Source of the DNA: Rubrivivax sp. | Lineage (GTDB): Bacteria > Pseudomonadota > Gammaproteobacteria > Burkholderiales > Burkholderiaceae_C | Reading direction: 5' to 3' | Assembly: GCA_016790425.1 (NCBI GenBank) | Contig: JAEUPF010000034.1 | Location: 1 to 34,138 of the forward strand | DNA: 34,138 nt | Part shown: positions 7,440-15,312 of the stretch, in pieces | How positions within the stretch are numbered: position 1 is the stretch's first letter | How the letters are laid out: every line of letters starts with the position of its first letter | The notes under the pieces: generated by a model | Databases searched by the model: none | Seen by the model: only the letters and a program-made list of their open reading frames with translations | What the model was told of the DNA's origin: nothing | Position numbers and translations under genes: made by a program

Positions 7440-9436
7440 GGACGAAGCGGCGGTGGCCGGGCGCGGCCGCGCTGGCGGCGGCGGCGCTGGTGCTGGCCGC
7501 CTGCGGCGGCGACAGCGGCGATGCGGGCCCGGCATCGCCGCCGCCCGGCGCCTGCGACACGCCAGGGACGACGCACGCGCGCCACAGCAAGGCACCGGCG
7601 GCGGCCGGCCAGCCCGGCGGCGCGGCCATCGCCTCGTGCGCGGGCGCGATCGATTCGCCGCAGTGGACGCAGACCGCAGGGCCGGCGGTGGAACTGCTGG
7701 CGGCGAAGTCGCAGGCGATCGCCTTCGAGACGCCGGCGCCGGGCCGCTACGCGTTCCGCGTCGACTTCCGCGACGCGGCAGGCGCCTCGCGCAGCGACGA
7801 CTTCGCCTTCGATGTCGCGCAGGCCGCGAACACCGGCGGCGAAGCCACCCTGGCGCTGCGCCTGAGCCAGGCGGTGCGCATGGGCGGCGCGGTCTCGGTG
7901 CGCGCCTGGCCCGCGCCGCCGGCGGGCGACACGGTGGCCTCGATCGCCTGGGTGCAGACCGAAGGTCCGCCGGTGACGCTGGACACGCGCGACAGCCACG
8001 TCGCGCACTTCGTCGCCCCCGACGTGGCGCGCGACACGCCGATCCGCCTGCGCGCCACGCTCACCACCGGCAGCGGCCGCACCGCCAGCGACGACGTGCT
8101 CGTGCTCGTCGAGCGCCATGCGCAGGCCTCGCCCGCCGACAGCAGTGCGCTGTGGCGCAACGAGCATGTCTCGCGCGTGCATGCGTTCAAGGAAGCCTCG
8201 CCTTTCGCCGCCGCCCTGGCGCGTTGCGCCTACGACACCACGCTCAGCACGGCCACGCTGTGCCCGCTGGCGACGCTGCCGTTCCTGGCCCAGACGAGCG
8301 GCGGCGCGCTGCCCAGCGTGGAACAGGTGATGGACCGCGTCGTCGTCTCGCACGACTGGATGGGGCGCAACTTCGAGACGTTCCTGCGCACGTTCGACAC
8401 CCAGGGCGACTTCCGCCGCATGCTGATGAGCACGACGGCGGTGGTCATCGGCGCGCAGGTGCGCCCCTCGTTCTACTACGCCGTCACCGGCGCCATCTAC
8501 CTCGACGCCGACAACTTCTGGCTGACACCCGGGGAGCGCGACACCGTCAACGAGGCGCCCGACTTCCGCAGCAGCTTCGGCGCGACGCTGCAGTACACGA
8601 CGCTGTGGCGTTATGTGCGGGGCAACACGAGCCTGTTCCCGTTCTACGACCCGCGTCAGCGCCTCACGCGCGGCACCGGCGCGCTGCTCGACGAGGCCGG
8701 CTGGCTGCTGCTGCACGAACTCGCGCACGCGCTGGATTTCCTGCCGGCTTCGGTCTACGCGTCGCTGAGCCCGGCGCTGTCACCGTGGGGCAACATCGCG
8801 CCGCGCGTGCAGCCGCCGCGGCTGACCTCCGACGCGGTCGCGGCGAACCATCCGCTCACCTCCACCGTCATGTCCGGCCTCGGCCAGGTGCGCTTCTTCG
8901 GCGCCCCCGCCAGCGCTGCGCAGGAGGGCTACACCGCGGCCGAGGTCGCTGCCTTCTTCGCCGCCGACCTGGCCACCGACGACTACGCCTACGCCAGCCT
9001 GCGCGAGGACACGGCGATGGCGCTGGAGGAGTTCCTGATGCAGCGGCGCCTGGGGCTGAAGCGCGACTTCGCGATCGCGCCGCGGCCGGCCAGCGGCTCG
9101 TCGCCGCTCGTCGTGCAATGGGGCCAGCGCGGCCGCATCGGCGAGCCGGCGCTGCGGCCGCGCCTGCGCTTCATCGTGACCCAGCTCGCGCCGTGGATCG
9201 ACCCGGCCGAGGTCGACCGGCTCGATGCACCGCTGGCTATGCGCCCGGGCGACACATGGAGCGGCAACCTCGTGCTGCCCGGGCCGACGCCGCCGGCGGC
9301 TGGGAACTCGCCGCTGCGCGCGAAAGCCGAGCCGACCCTCGGGGAACTGTGGCAGGCCGAGCAGGCACAGCGGCGGCGCACGCGCCTGCAGCCGGCGAGC
9401 CGGGCGCTGCCGGGCGCGTTCGCGCCGGCACCGTAG
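7430..9436 (+). CDS. Large lipoprotein with HELAH zinc-peptidase motif
   Basis: This 668-residue protein begins at an ATG inside the end of the HAD gene. A basic n-region, hydrophobic core and lipobox VLAAC predict an acylated exported protein. Residues about 70-330 look like two beta-sandwich (PKD/Ig-like) repeats, with WTQTAGPAVEL and WVQTEGPPVTL as matching strands. The C-terminal half has LLLHELAHALDFLP, with H429, E430 and H433 forming a gluzincin HExxH. Glutamates E533/E534 in MALEEFLMQ about 100 residues later could be the third ligand. I do not recognise the family. It is likely a cell-surface or periplasmic metallopeptidase. Its stop directly abuts the stop of the convergent AI-2E-family gene. 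Confidence 0.82.
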   Translation: MGLRTKRRWPGAAALAAAALVLAACGGDSGDAGPASPPPGACDTPGTTHARHSKAPAAAGQPGGAAIASCAGAIDSPQWTQTAGPAVELLAAKSQAIAFETPAPGRYAFRVDFRDAAGASRSDDFAFDVAQAANTGGEATLALRLSQAVRMGGAVSVRAWPAPPAGDTVASIAWVQTEGPPVTLDTRDSHVAHFVAPDVARDTPIRLRATLTTGSGRTASDDVLVLVERHAQASPADSSALWRNEHVSRVHAFKEASPFAAALARCAYDTTLSTATLCPLATLPFLAQTSGGALPSVEQVMDRVVVSHDWMGRNFETFLRTFDTQGDFRRMLMSTTAVVIGAQVRPSFYYAVTGAIYLDADNFWLTPGERDTVNEAPDFRSSFGATLQYTTLWRYVRGNTSLFPFYDPRQRLTRGTGALLDEAGWLLLHELAHALDFLPASVYASLSPALSPWGNIAPRVQPPRLTSDAVAANHPLTSTVMSGLGQVRFFGAPASAAQEGYTAAEVAAFFAADLATDDYAYASLREDTAMALEEFLMQRRLGLKRDFAIAPRPASGSSPLVVQWGQRGRIGEPALRPRLRFIVTQLAPWIDPAEVDRLDAPLAMRPGDTWSGNLVLPGPTPPAAGNSPLRAKAEPTLGELWQAEQAQRRRTRLQPASRALPGAFAPAP

Positions 9437-10567
9437 TCAATCGCGCCAGTCGGGCGGCGCCGGCTCGGGCGGCTCCGCCGGCACCGCCGGCACCTCGATG
9501 TCGCCCATCCACGCCTCCAGCAGCGTGTAGCCCACCGCCAGCACCACCGGGCCGACGAAGATGCCCACGAGGCCGAAGGCGAACAAGCCGCCGATGACGC
9601 CGGCGAAGATCAGCAGCAGAGGCAGGTCGGCCCCCATGCGGATGAGCAAGGGCCTGAGCACGTTGTCGAGCATCGTCACCACCACCGAGATGACGATGAG
9701 GAAGGTGCCCCAGCCGGGGTGGCCGTCGTAGAACGCCCACACCAGCGCCGGCACGAGCACCGGCAGCGGCCCCACCTGCGCGATGCACAGCATGAACATC
9801 AGCGCCGTCAGCAGCCCCGCGAACGGGATGCCGGCCAGCGCCAGCCCGACGCCGGCCACCACCGACTGCACCACCGCGGTGACGCCGACGCCGAGCGCGA
9901 CGCCGCGGATCGCGTCGCCGGCCAGCTGCACCGCGCCGGCGCCGCGCTCGCCGGCGAGCCGGTGCGCGAAGCGCCGCACGTGGCTGGCGCCCTCCTCACC
10001 CAGCGAATACATGACGCCGGCGATCGCCACCGTCAGCAGGAACTGCACGACGACGAGGCCGACGCTGCCCACCTCGGCGACGAACCAGCGCGTCACGTTG
10101 CCCGCGTAGGGCGTCAGGCGCGGCATCAGCTCCTCGAAGCCGAGGGCGCGCAGGTAGGTGACGACATGCCCCCACAGCGACTCGGCCACGCCGCCCAGCC
10201 ACGGCAGCTCGAGCAGCCACTGCGGCGGCCGTGCGCCCGGCCGCCAGGCGGTGACCACGCGCGCCCAGGCCACCATCTCGTCGGCGTTGTCGACGATGGT
10301 GACGATGGCCAGCACCAGCGGCACCACGAACAGCAGCAGCAGCAGCAGCACCATCGCCGCCACCGCCAGCGCCCGCTTGCCCCACAAGAGCGCCTGCACG
10401 CGCCGCATCACCGGCCAGGTGGCCACCACCACCATCGTGGCCCAGATCGCCGGCCCGAGGAACGGGCGCAGGATCCACAGCGATGCCCCGAGCAAGAGCC
10501 CGATGAAGAGCACCGCGAAGGTGGTGCGCGCGAGGTCGCGCGGGCCCGGATGCGCGGCGCCGTTCAG
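9437..10567 (-). CDS. AI-2E family transporter (TqsA/YdiK-like), CTG start
   Basis: The 376-residue protein has the family pattern: paired N-terminal helices (FAVLFIGLLLGASLWILRPFLGPAIWA is split by the family RPFLGPAIWA motif), a third helix LLLLLLFVVPLVLAI, a soluble middle part and a C-terminal helix cluster. It belongs to the PF01594 family; members include an AI-2 exporter and Na+/H+ antiporters, so substrate is open. No ATG, GTG or TTG is suitably placed. A CTG overlaps the upstream stop as CTGA, with GGGAGG 7 nt before it, and homologues would be expected to begin near RDLARTT, 10 residues later. An in-frame GTG 54 nt downstream is the alternative, but it would remove part of the first helix. 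Confidence 0.9.
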   Translation of the reverse strand: MNGAAHPGPRDLARTTFAVLFIGLLLGASLWILRPFLGPAIWATMVVVATWPVMRRVQALLWGKRALAVAAMVLLLLLLFVVPLVLAIVTIVDNADEMVAWARVVTAWRPGARPPQWLLELPWLGGVAESLWGHVVTYLRALGFEELMPRLTPYAGNVTRWFVAEVGSVGLVVVQFLLTVAIAGVMYSLGEEGASHVRRFAHRLAGERGAGAVQLAGDAIRGVALGVGVTAVVQSVVAGVGLALAGIPFAGLLTALMFMLCIAQVGPLPVLVPALVWAFYDGHPGWGTFLIVISVVVTMLDNVLRPLLIRMGADLPLLLIFAGVIGGLFAFGLVGIFVGPVVLAVGYTLLEAWMGDIEVPAVPAEPPEPAPPDWRD

Positions 10568-11223
10568 CGCCCACCCTCCCGGTACGGCGCCACCTCGGTG
10601 GCCTCGATGCGGTAGCTGGCCGCGCCCATGAACGAGTCGGTGCGCACGGTGGCCAGGCGGCCGCTGATCCACACCGCGTCCATCGAGCGCACGCCCTTGG
10701 CCGGCGACTTCGGCAGCACGTGGATGATCTGGTTGGCCGGCGGCGGCGGGCTGTGGATGCAGGCGCCGAAGTACGGCACGAGCAGGAACTCCTTGACCCC
10801 TTCCTTGCCTTCTTCCAGCGGCACCACGAAGCCCGGGATGCGCACGTCCTGGCCGGCGATCTGCGGGTTCGCCGGCGCGTTGTCCCACACCTCGCGCATG
10901 CGCTTGAGGAACTGCATCGCGCGCGGATCGGCGTCGTCGAAGGTCTGGAAATCCATGCCCTTGAAGTCCTTGAACGGGTCCCAGCCCGCGGGCACCAGCG
11001 CCTCCCAGTTGATCGTGCGCGGCGTGCCGGGCCTGGCCGCCGGCGTTGCGGCGGCCGCGGCCGACGCGGCGGCGGGCGCCGCGCCCTTCAACGGCTCCTT
11101 CATCAGCGGCACGCCGGCCGGTGCCTGCGCCAGCGCCGCTGCCGCGGCGAGGCTGCCGGCGAGCACGGCCAGCGCGGCAGCAGCGGGAAAGCGCGAACGG
11201 CGTCGCGGCAACGCAGGCAGCAT
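10564..11223 (-). CDS. DUF3299-containing exported protein
   Basis: The 219-residue protein has an Arg-rich start and a long Ala-rich signal peptide (to about residue 33), then an Ala/Pro spacer and a conserved domain with INWEALVPAGW, QDVRIPGFVVPLE, FLLVPYFGACIHSPPPPANQIIHV and a final beta-rich part. The GACIHSPPPPANQ motif is the hallmark of DUF3299. The function is unknown, but the family often travels with DUF2796 and LolD/FtsX-type ABC genes as here. It starts 5 bp after the permease stop and its own stop overlaps the next gene, so it sits inside a coupled operon. Probably periplasmic; the Cys-His in the motif could bind metal, which is inference. Confidence 0.85.
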   Translation of the reverse strand: MLPALPRRRSRFPAAAALAVLAGSLAAAAALAQAPAGVPLMKEPLKGAAPAAASAAAAATPAARPGTPRTINWEALVPAGWDPFKDFKGMDFQTFDDADPRAMQFLKRMREVWDNAPANPQIAGQDVRIPGFVVPLEEGKEGVKEFLLVPYFGACIHSPPPPANQIIHVLPKSPAKGVRSMDAVWISGRLATVRTDSFMGAASYRIEATEVAPYREGGR

Positions 11224-11228
11224 GGAAC

Positions 11229-12521
11229 TCACAACCTCGGCGAAAGACCGTCGGCCAGCGACAGGCGGTAGGCGCGCCACCCGGGCACGAGGCTGGCAAG
11301 GATACCCGCGGTGAGCACGGCCCCGAAGAGCCCCCATTGCGCCGGGGTCGGCGCGGCCCCTTGCAGCGCGATGCCGAACTGCGCCTGCAACCACGGCGCC
11401 GCGGCCCACACCGCCAGCGCCGCGGCCGCGGCGCCGAGCAGCGCGCCGGCGACGGTGACCCACGCCCCTTCGGCCAGCAACAGCAGCAGCACGTCGCGCG
11501 GTCCGGCGCCCACGGCGCGCAGCACCGCCAGTTCGCGCCGGCGCTCGTTGAGCCCGGCCAGCACCACCGCCACCAGCGACGCCAGGCTCACCAGCGCCAC
11601 CAGGGCCGAGATCGCCAGCAGCGCCTTTTCGCCCAGGCCGACGGCCGCCCACAACTCGTCCAGCGCCACGCCGGGCAGCACCGCCAGCAGCGGCTCGCCT
11701 TCGTACTGCGCGACGAAGCGCTGCACGGCGAACACCGCGACGCGGCTCTTCAGTCCCACCAGCGCCGCGCTGACCTGCTTCGGTTCGAGGTCGAACTTGC
11801 GCGCCGCCTCGGGCGCAATGCGCACGCCGGGCAACGGCGCGCCGCCGGCCCACTCGAGGTGGATCGCTTCGATCGCCTGCAGGCTCACGTGCACCGTGCG
11901 GTCCACCGGCGTGCCGGTGCGCGCCAGCACGCCGACGACGGTGAACGGCTTGTCGCCGTGCTCGCTGGCAAGCACGCCGCCCGGCGCACTCGTGGGCTGC
12001 AGGCCGTGCGAGAGCACGATGCGCTCGCCGAGCCGGTAGCCGAGCGCGCTGGCCACCTCGGCGCCGAGCACCGCTTCGTACAAGCCGTCGAGCGTGCCGG
12101 CGAAGGCGCGCCCTTGGCTGAACGCGAGCGGCTGGCGCTCGCCATAGAGGAAGCGCTCGAAGTACTGCGGGCTCGTGCCCAGCACCGCAAAGCCGCGGTG
12201 CGAGTCGCCCAGCGCCAGCGGCACCAGCCACGCCACCGCGCGGTGCTGCGCGATCTCGGCCAGGCTCGACATCTTCACCGCGTGGGTGGCGCCGCCGACG
12301 CGGAACACCGCGTGCAGCATCAGCTGCACGGCGCCGGTGCGCGCGCCCACGACGAGGTCGGTGCCGCTCACCGCCTGCGTGAAGCTGGCGCGGATGTCGG
12401 TGCGCAGCCGCTCCAGCGTCAGCAGGAGCGCCGTGGCCAGCGCCATCGACAGCATCACCAGCGCCAGCGTGCCGCGCCGGTTCCAGGCGCTCTGCGCGGC
12501 CAGCGACCCGAGCGCCTTCAC
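11229..12521 (-). CDS. FtsX-like ABC transporter permease
   Basis: The 430-residue membrane protein has the MacB/FtsX layout: one N-terminal helix (TLALVMLSMALATALLLTL), a periplasmic domain of about 240 residues and three C-terminal helices. The region LNERRRELAVLRAVGAGPRDV before the third helix is the typical coupling segment that meets the ATPase. The start is a GTG overlapping the ATPase stop as GTGA. Such permeases usually pull or release substrates at the periplasmic face (lipoprotein or metallo-protein handling) rather than forming a channel. Its operon partners suggest it is the counterpart of the permease in the Vibrio Zrg zinc system; that match is by context and family. Confidence 0.9.
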   Translation of the reverse strand: MKALGSLAAQSAWNRRGTLALVMLSMALATALLLTLERLRTDIRASFTQAVSGTDLVVGARTGAVQLMLHAVFRVGGATHAVKMSSLAEIAQHRAVAWLVPLALGDSHRGFAVLGTSPQYFERFLYGERQPLAFSQGRAFAGTLDGLYEAVLGAEVASALGYRLGERIVLSHGLQPTSAPGGVLASEHGDKPFTVVGVLARTGTPVDRTVHVSLQAIEAIHLEWAGGAPLPGVRIAPEAARKFDLEPKQVSAALVGLKSRVAVFAVQRFVAQYEGEPLLAVLPGVALDELWAAVGLGEKALLAISALVALVSLASLVAVVLAGLNERRRELAVLRAVGAGPRDVLLLLLAEGAWVTVAGALLGAAAAALAVWAAAPWLQAQFGIALQGAAPTPAQWGLFGAVLTAGILASLVPGWRAYRLSLADGLSPRL

Positions 12522-13282
12522 GGCTTGGCCGGCAGCGCGTTCACGCCGCCGCCCGCTGTTGGCCTGCCGCTGCGTTCGCCGCTGGCGCTGCTGCCGCCGC
12601 TTCTCGCCCGGTTCGCCGCGGCGAGATCGAGCCGCTCGGGAAACGCCACGGCCAGCCGCTCGTCGTGGCTGACGAACACCAGCGCCGCGCCGCTGGCTTC
12701 GCACTGGCCGAGCAGCAGCGCCATGAACTCGTCGCGCCGGCCCGCGTCGAGCGCCGAGGTGGGCTCGTCGGCAATGACGAGTTCCGGGGCGCCGACCAGC
12801 GCCCGCGCCGCAGCCACGCGCTGCTGCTGGCCGACGCTGAGCGTGCGCGCCGGCCGCGCCCACAGCGCTTCGGGCAGGGCCATGCGCGCCAGCAGCTCGC
12901 GCGCCGCCGCCGCGGGCCCGTTCGGGCAACGGTCGGCGCGGGCCCGGGAGAAGCGGCAAGGCAGCAGCACGTTGTCGAGCACGCTCAGGTACGGCAGCAG
13001 GTTGAACTGCTGGAAGATGACGCCCACGTGATCGGCGCGCCGTGCGTCGCGCCTGGCCGGCGGCAGCGCGGCCCAGTCGACACCGAGCAGGGCGACGCGG
13101 CCGCTGGTGGGCACCAGCACGCCGGCCAGCAGCGCCAGCAGCGTGCTCTTGCCGCAGCCGCTTTCGCCGAAGACGAAGAGGCGCCCGCCCGCCGCGAGCG
13201 CGAAGCCCTCGATCGCCAGCGTCTCGCCCGGGCTTCCCGGCCACGCGAAGCGCAGGTCGCGCGTTTCGAGCAGCGGCGTCAC
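12518..13282 (-). CDS. LolD/MacB-type ABC ATPase
   Basis: The 254-residue protein powers the neighbouring permease. It has Walker A GESGCGKST (residues 39-47), Q-loop at Q91, signature LSVGQQQR (from 148), Walker B ELVIADEP (167-174) and the switch His H206. The start is a GTG with only a weak ribosome site; no ATG is available before the Walker A. The last 30 residues are Ser/Gly/Arg-rich and not part of the ATPase fold. The gene follows the DUF2796 gene after 56 bp and overlaps the permease by 4 bases, so the two subunits are translationally coupled. Confidence 0.93.
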   Translation of the reverse strand: MTPLLETRDLRFAWPGSPGETLAIEGFALAAGGRLFVFGESGCGKSTLLALLAGVLVPTSGRVALLGVDWAALPPARRDARRADHVGVIFQQFNLLPYLSVLDNVLLPCRFSRARADRCPNGPAAAARELLARMALPEALWARPARTLSVGQQQRVAAARALVGAPELVIADEPTSALDAGRRDEFMALLLGQCEASGAALVFVSHDERLAVAFPERLDLAAANRARSGGSSASGERSGRPTAGGGVNALPAKP

Positions 13283-13338
13283 GCCTGCGGCAAAGCCTTG
13301 TTCGACGCGCTCACCGCGTTCACCGCGTCCAGCACCTT

Positions 13339-13962
13339 TCAGCGCGCCAGCGCGATGCGGCCTTGCGGCCGCCGCAGCACCTGCTTCATCTGCCCGCGCG
13401 GCGTGGCCGCCTGCACGTCGATGCGTTGCAGCCGCGGCAGCGCTTCGAACAGCGCCACGTCGACGAAGGCAGCCTTCGACGCCCCGGGGCAGCGGAAGTC
13501 GACCGTCGCCTCGAGGTCGGCGTGGCCGTCTGGAGCGGCGCCGGCGGTGGCTCTCGCCGGGCCCTTCCCGGCGGCCGCCGCCCGCTGCGCCACGGCGGCC
13601 GCGCCGGCCGGCCCGACCTGCCAGCGCGGCGCGCTCAGCTCGACCGTGCCCTTGCCGCAGCCGGCGGCAACGTCGGGCCGCACCAGCGATCCGAGCTCGC
13701 GCAGCCGCCCCAGCACCTGCGCCACCGCCTGGCGCTCGGCCTCGGTGCCCGGGGCGCGCTCGAAGCCGGTCAGGTCGGCCAGCGGTACTTCGAGTTCGAG
13801 GGTGATGCGGCCGGCGTCCACGGCGACGGCCAGCCGCGCCACGCCGTGTTCATGCGCCTTGCCAGTGGAGCCGGCGGGCCCAGCCGAGCAGGCCAGCGCC
13901 AGCAGCACCGCGGCCGTCGACGCCGCCGCGGTCTTCGTGCCCGGCGCCTTCGAGCAGCCCAT
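13339..13962 (-). CDS. DUF2796 periplasmic protein, ZrgA-like, His-poor
   Basis: The 207-residue protein has a signal peptide (to about residue 30) and the DUF2796 pattern: KAHEHGVARLAVAVD at the mature start, LADLTGFERAPGTEAE, a cysteine pair (C102, C158) and the C-terminal PRLQRIDVQAATPRGQ. ZrgA of Vibrio cholerae is the best known member and helps zinc uptake together with an ABC transporter. Family proteins usually carry a His-rich loop between the two cysteines. Here that stretch is Ala/Gly-rich and the protein has only three histidines (H37, H39, H147). GGGGAGGG lies just before the ATG. It is the first gene of the five-gene operon. Zinc as substrate is inferred from the family. Confidence 0.85.
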   Translation of the reverse strand: MGCSKAPGTKTAAASTAAVLLALACSAGPAGSTGKAHEHGVARLAVAVDAGRITLELEVPLADLTGFERAPGTEAERQAVAQVLGRLRELGSLVRPDVAAGCGKGTVELSAPRWQVGPAGAAAVAQRAAAAGKGPARATAGAAPDGHADLEATVDFRCPGASKAAFVDVALFEALPRLQRIDVQAATPRGQMKQVLRRPQGRIALAR

Positions 13963-14146
13963 CGAGCCCTCCCCGCATGCGCCGCGGCGCGGCGCCCGGG
14001 GGCGATTGTGGCAGTGCCGTCGTGACCAGCTCGGTCAGGTCCTCGGCGAACGCTTCGCTGCGGTACAGCCATGCCGGCGCCGCCGCATCGCCTGCTGCCG
14101 CCGCGGCCGCGCCGGTGCCGTTCTTCGCTCGTCCGATCCTGATCAT
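13850..14146 (-). CDS. Possible small upstream ORF leading the DUF2796 operon
   Basis: An ATG at 14146 is preceded by GAGGAG at 8 nt, one of the best ribosome sites in the window. It opens a 98-codon frame beginning MIRIGRAKNGTG and including WLYRSEAFAEDLTELV. The first 60 codons have the G/C-rich third positions of real genes here; after that the frame overlaps the DUF2796 gene by 113 bp in another register. No family is recognised. It could be a short leader protein coupled to DUF2796 translation, a gene disrupted by a frameshift, or a chance frame with a lucky Shine-Dalgarno. Confidence 0.35.
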   Translation of the reverse strand: MIRIGRAKNGTGAAAAAAGDAAAPAWLYRSEAFAEDLTELVTTALPQSPPGAAPRRMRGGLDGLLEGAGHEDRGGVDGRGAAGAGLLGWARRLHWQGA

Positions 14147-14406
14147 GCTGCTGTCTCCTCGGCCATTGGCGCGGCGCCTGGCTGGCGCTGCGGCAACGCT
14201 GGTCTGTCTGTCTCTCTCTGTACGCCTTCGTCTGTACGCCTTCGTCTGTACGCCTTCGCGGCCCCTGCGGATTCCGGGCCGCGGTGGACGCCACTGGCTG
14301 CGCTGCAACGATCCGGTATGACCGCTTTGCGTCGGCAAGGTTCGTTCCCGCCGCCGACGATGGAGCAGCCGGCGCCTTACCATCGCTGTCCACCACCGCA
14401 ATCACC
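14147..14406. other. Divergent intergenic region with repeats and promoters
   Basis: Between the DUF2796 side and the 5'-nucleotidase there are 260 bp without a credible gene (444 bp if the small ORF is discounted). It holds a pyrimidine run (GTCTGTCTGTCTCTCTCTG), three 14-bp repeats (14218-14259), and TACCAT at 14378-14383 as a possible -10 for the 5'-nucleotidase, 23 bp before its ATG. I looked for an AT-rich Zur-type palindrome and saw none. Confidence 0.5.
14218..14259. repeat. Three tandem 14-bp repeats
   Basis: CTGTACGCCTTCGT is repeated three times head to tail; only the last base of the third copy differs (C). It directly follows the CT-rich run in the divergent promoter region. Fourteen bp is not a multiple of three, consistent with a non-coding site. 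It may be iterated operator sites or slippage. Confidence 0.85.
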
Positions 14407-15312
14407 ATGGCCCAGAGCCTCGAAGGCCGGCTCGTCGTCGCGATCAGCTCGCGCGCGCTGTTCGACTTCGAAGAGGAGAACCGCCTCTTCGAGCGCAGCG
14501 ACGACCGCGCCTACATGGCCTTGCAGATGCAGCGCCTCGAACAGCCGGCGCGCCCGGGCGTCGCTTTCTCGCTGGTCAACAAGCTGCTCGCCTTCAACCG
14601 CGCCGGGCCGCCGCGCGTGGAGGTGGTGATCCTGTCGCGCAACGACCCGGTGTCGGGCATGCGCGTGTTCCGCTCGGTGCAGCACTACGGCCTGACGCTG
14701 GAGCGTGGCGTGTTCACGCGCGGGCAGCCGCCGTGGCGCTACCTGAAGCCGCTGGCGGCCAATCTCTTCCTCAGCACCAACGAGGCCGACGTGAAGAGCG
14801 CGCTCGCCGCCGGCGTGCCTGCCGCCCGCGTCTACCCCGACAGCGCACGCGCCTCGGCCGCCCACCCCGACGAGGTGCGCATCGCCTTCGACGGCGACGC
14901 CGTGCTCTTCAGCGACGAGGCCGAGCGCGTCTACCAGCTCGAAGGGCTCACCGCCTTCCAGCACCACGAGCGCGAGCGCGCCGGCACGCCGCTGGCGCCG
15001 GGGCCGTTCAAGCCGCTGCTCGAAGCGCTGCATCGCCTGCAGCAGGAGCCGCCCGGCGGCATGCGGCTGCGCACCGCACTCGTCACCGCGCGCAGCGCCC
15101 CGGCGCACGAGCGCGCCATCCGCACGCTGATGGCCTGGCGCATCGAGGTCGACGAGGCGATGTTCCTCGGCGGCCTGCCCAAGGGCACCTTCCTGCGCGA
15201 GTTCGAGCCCGACTTCTTCTTCGACGACCAGACCGGCCACGTCGAGAACGCGGTGCCGCACGTGCCGGCCGGCCATGTGGCCGCCGGCATCGCCAATGAA
15301 GAGTGCGGCTGA
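14407..15312 (+). CDS. 5'-nucleotidase, cytosolic type I family
   Basis: The 301-residue protein matches the NT5C1-like family (PF06189), which removes phosphate from nucleoside 5'-monophosphates in the cytoplasm. Recognisable parts are LVVAISSRALFDFEEENRLF at the start, FSLVNKLLAFNR, VEVVILSRNDPVSGMRVFRS, IAFDGDAVLFSDEAE and the end FEPDFFFDDQTGHVE. The catalytic Asp-containing segment AFDGDAVLFSDE resembles the HAD fold that these enzymes share. The ATG at 14407 is chosen because the family begins at MAxSLEGRLVVAI; longer frames upstream are not conserved in style. It overlaps the next gene by 17 bp. A nucleotide salvage or breakdown role fits the uracil genes further on. Confidence 0.92.
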   Translation: MAQSLEGRLVVAISSRALFDFEEENRLFERSDDRAYMALQMQRLEQPARPGVAFSLVNKLLAFNRAGPPRVEVVILSRNDPVSGMRVFRSVQHYGLTLERGVFTRGQPPWRYLKPLAANLFLSTNEADVKSALAAGVPAARVYPDSARASAAHPDEVRIAFDGDAVLFSDEAERVYQLEGLTAFQHHERERAGTPLAPGPFKPLLEALHRLQQEPPGGMRLRTALVTARSAPAHERAIRTLMAWRIEVDEAMFLGGLPKGTFLREFEPDFFFDDQTGHVENAVPHVPAGHVAAGIANEECG

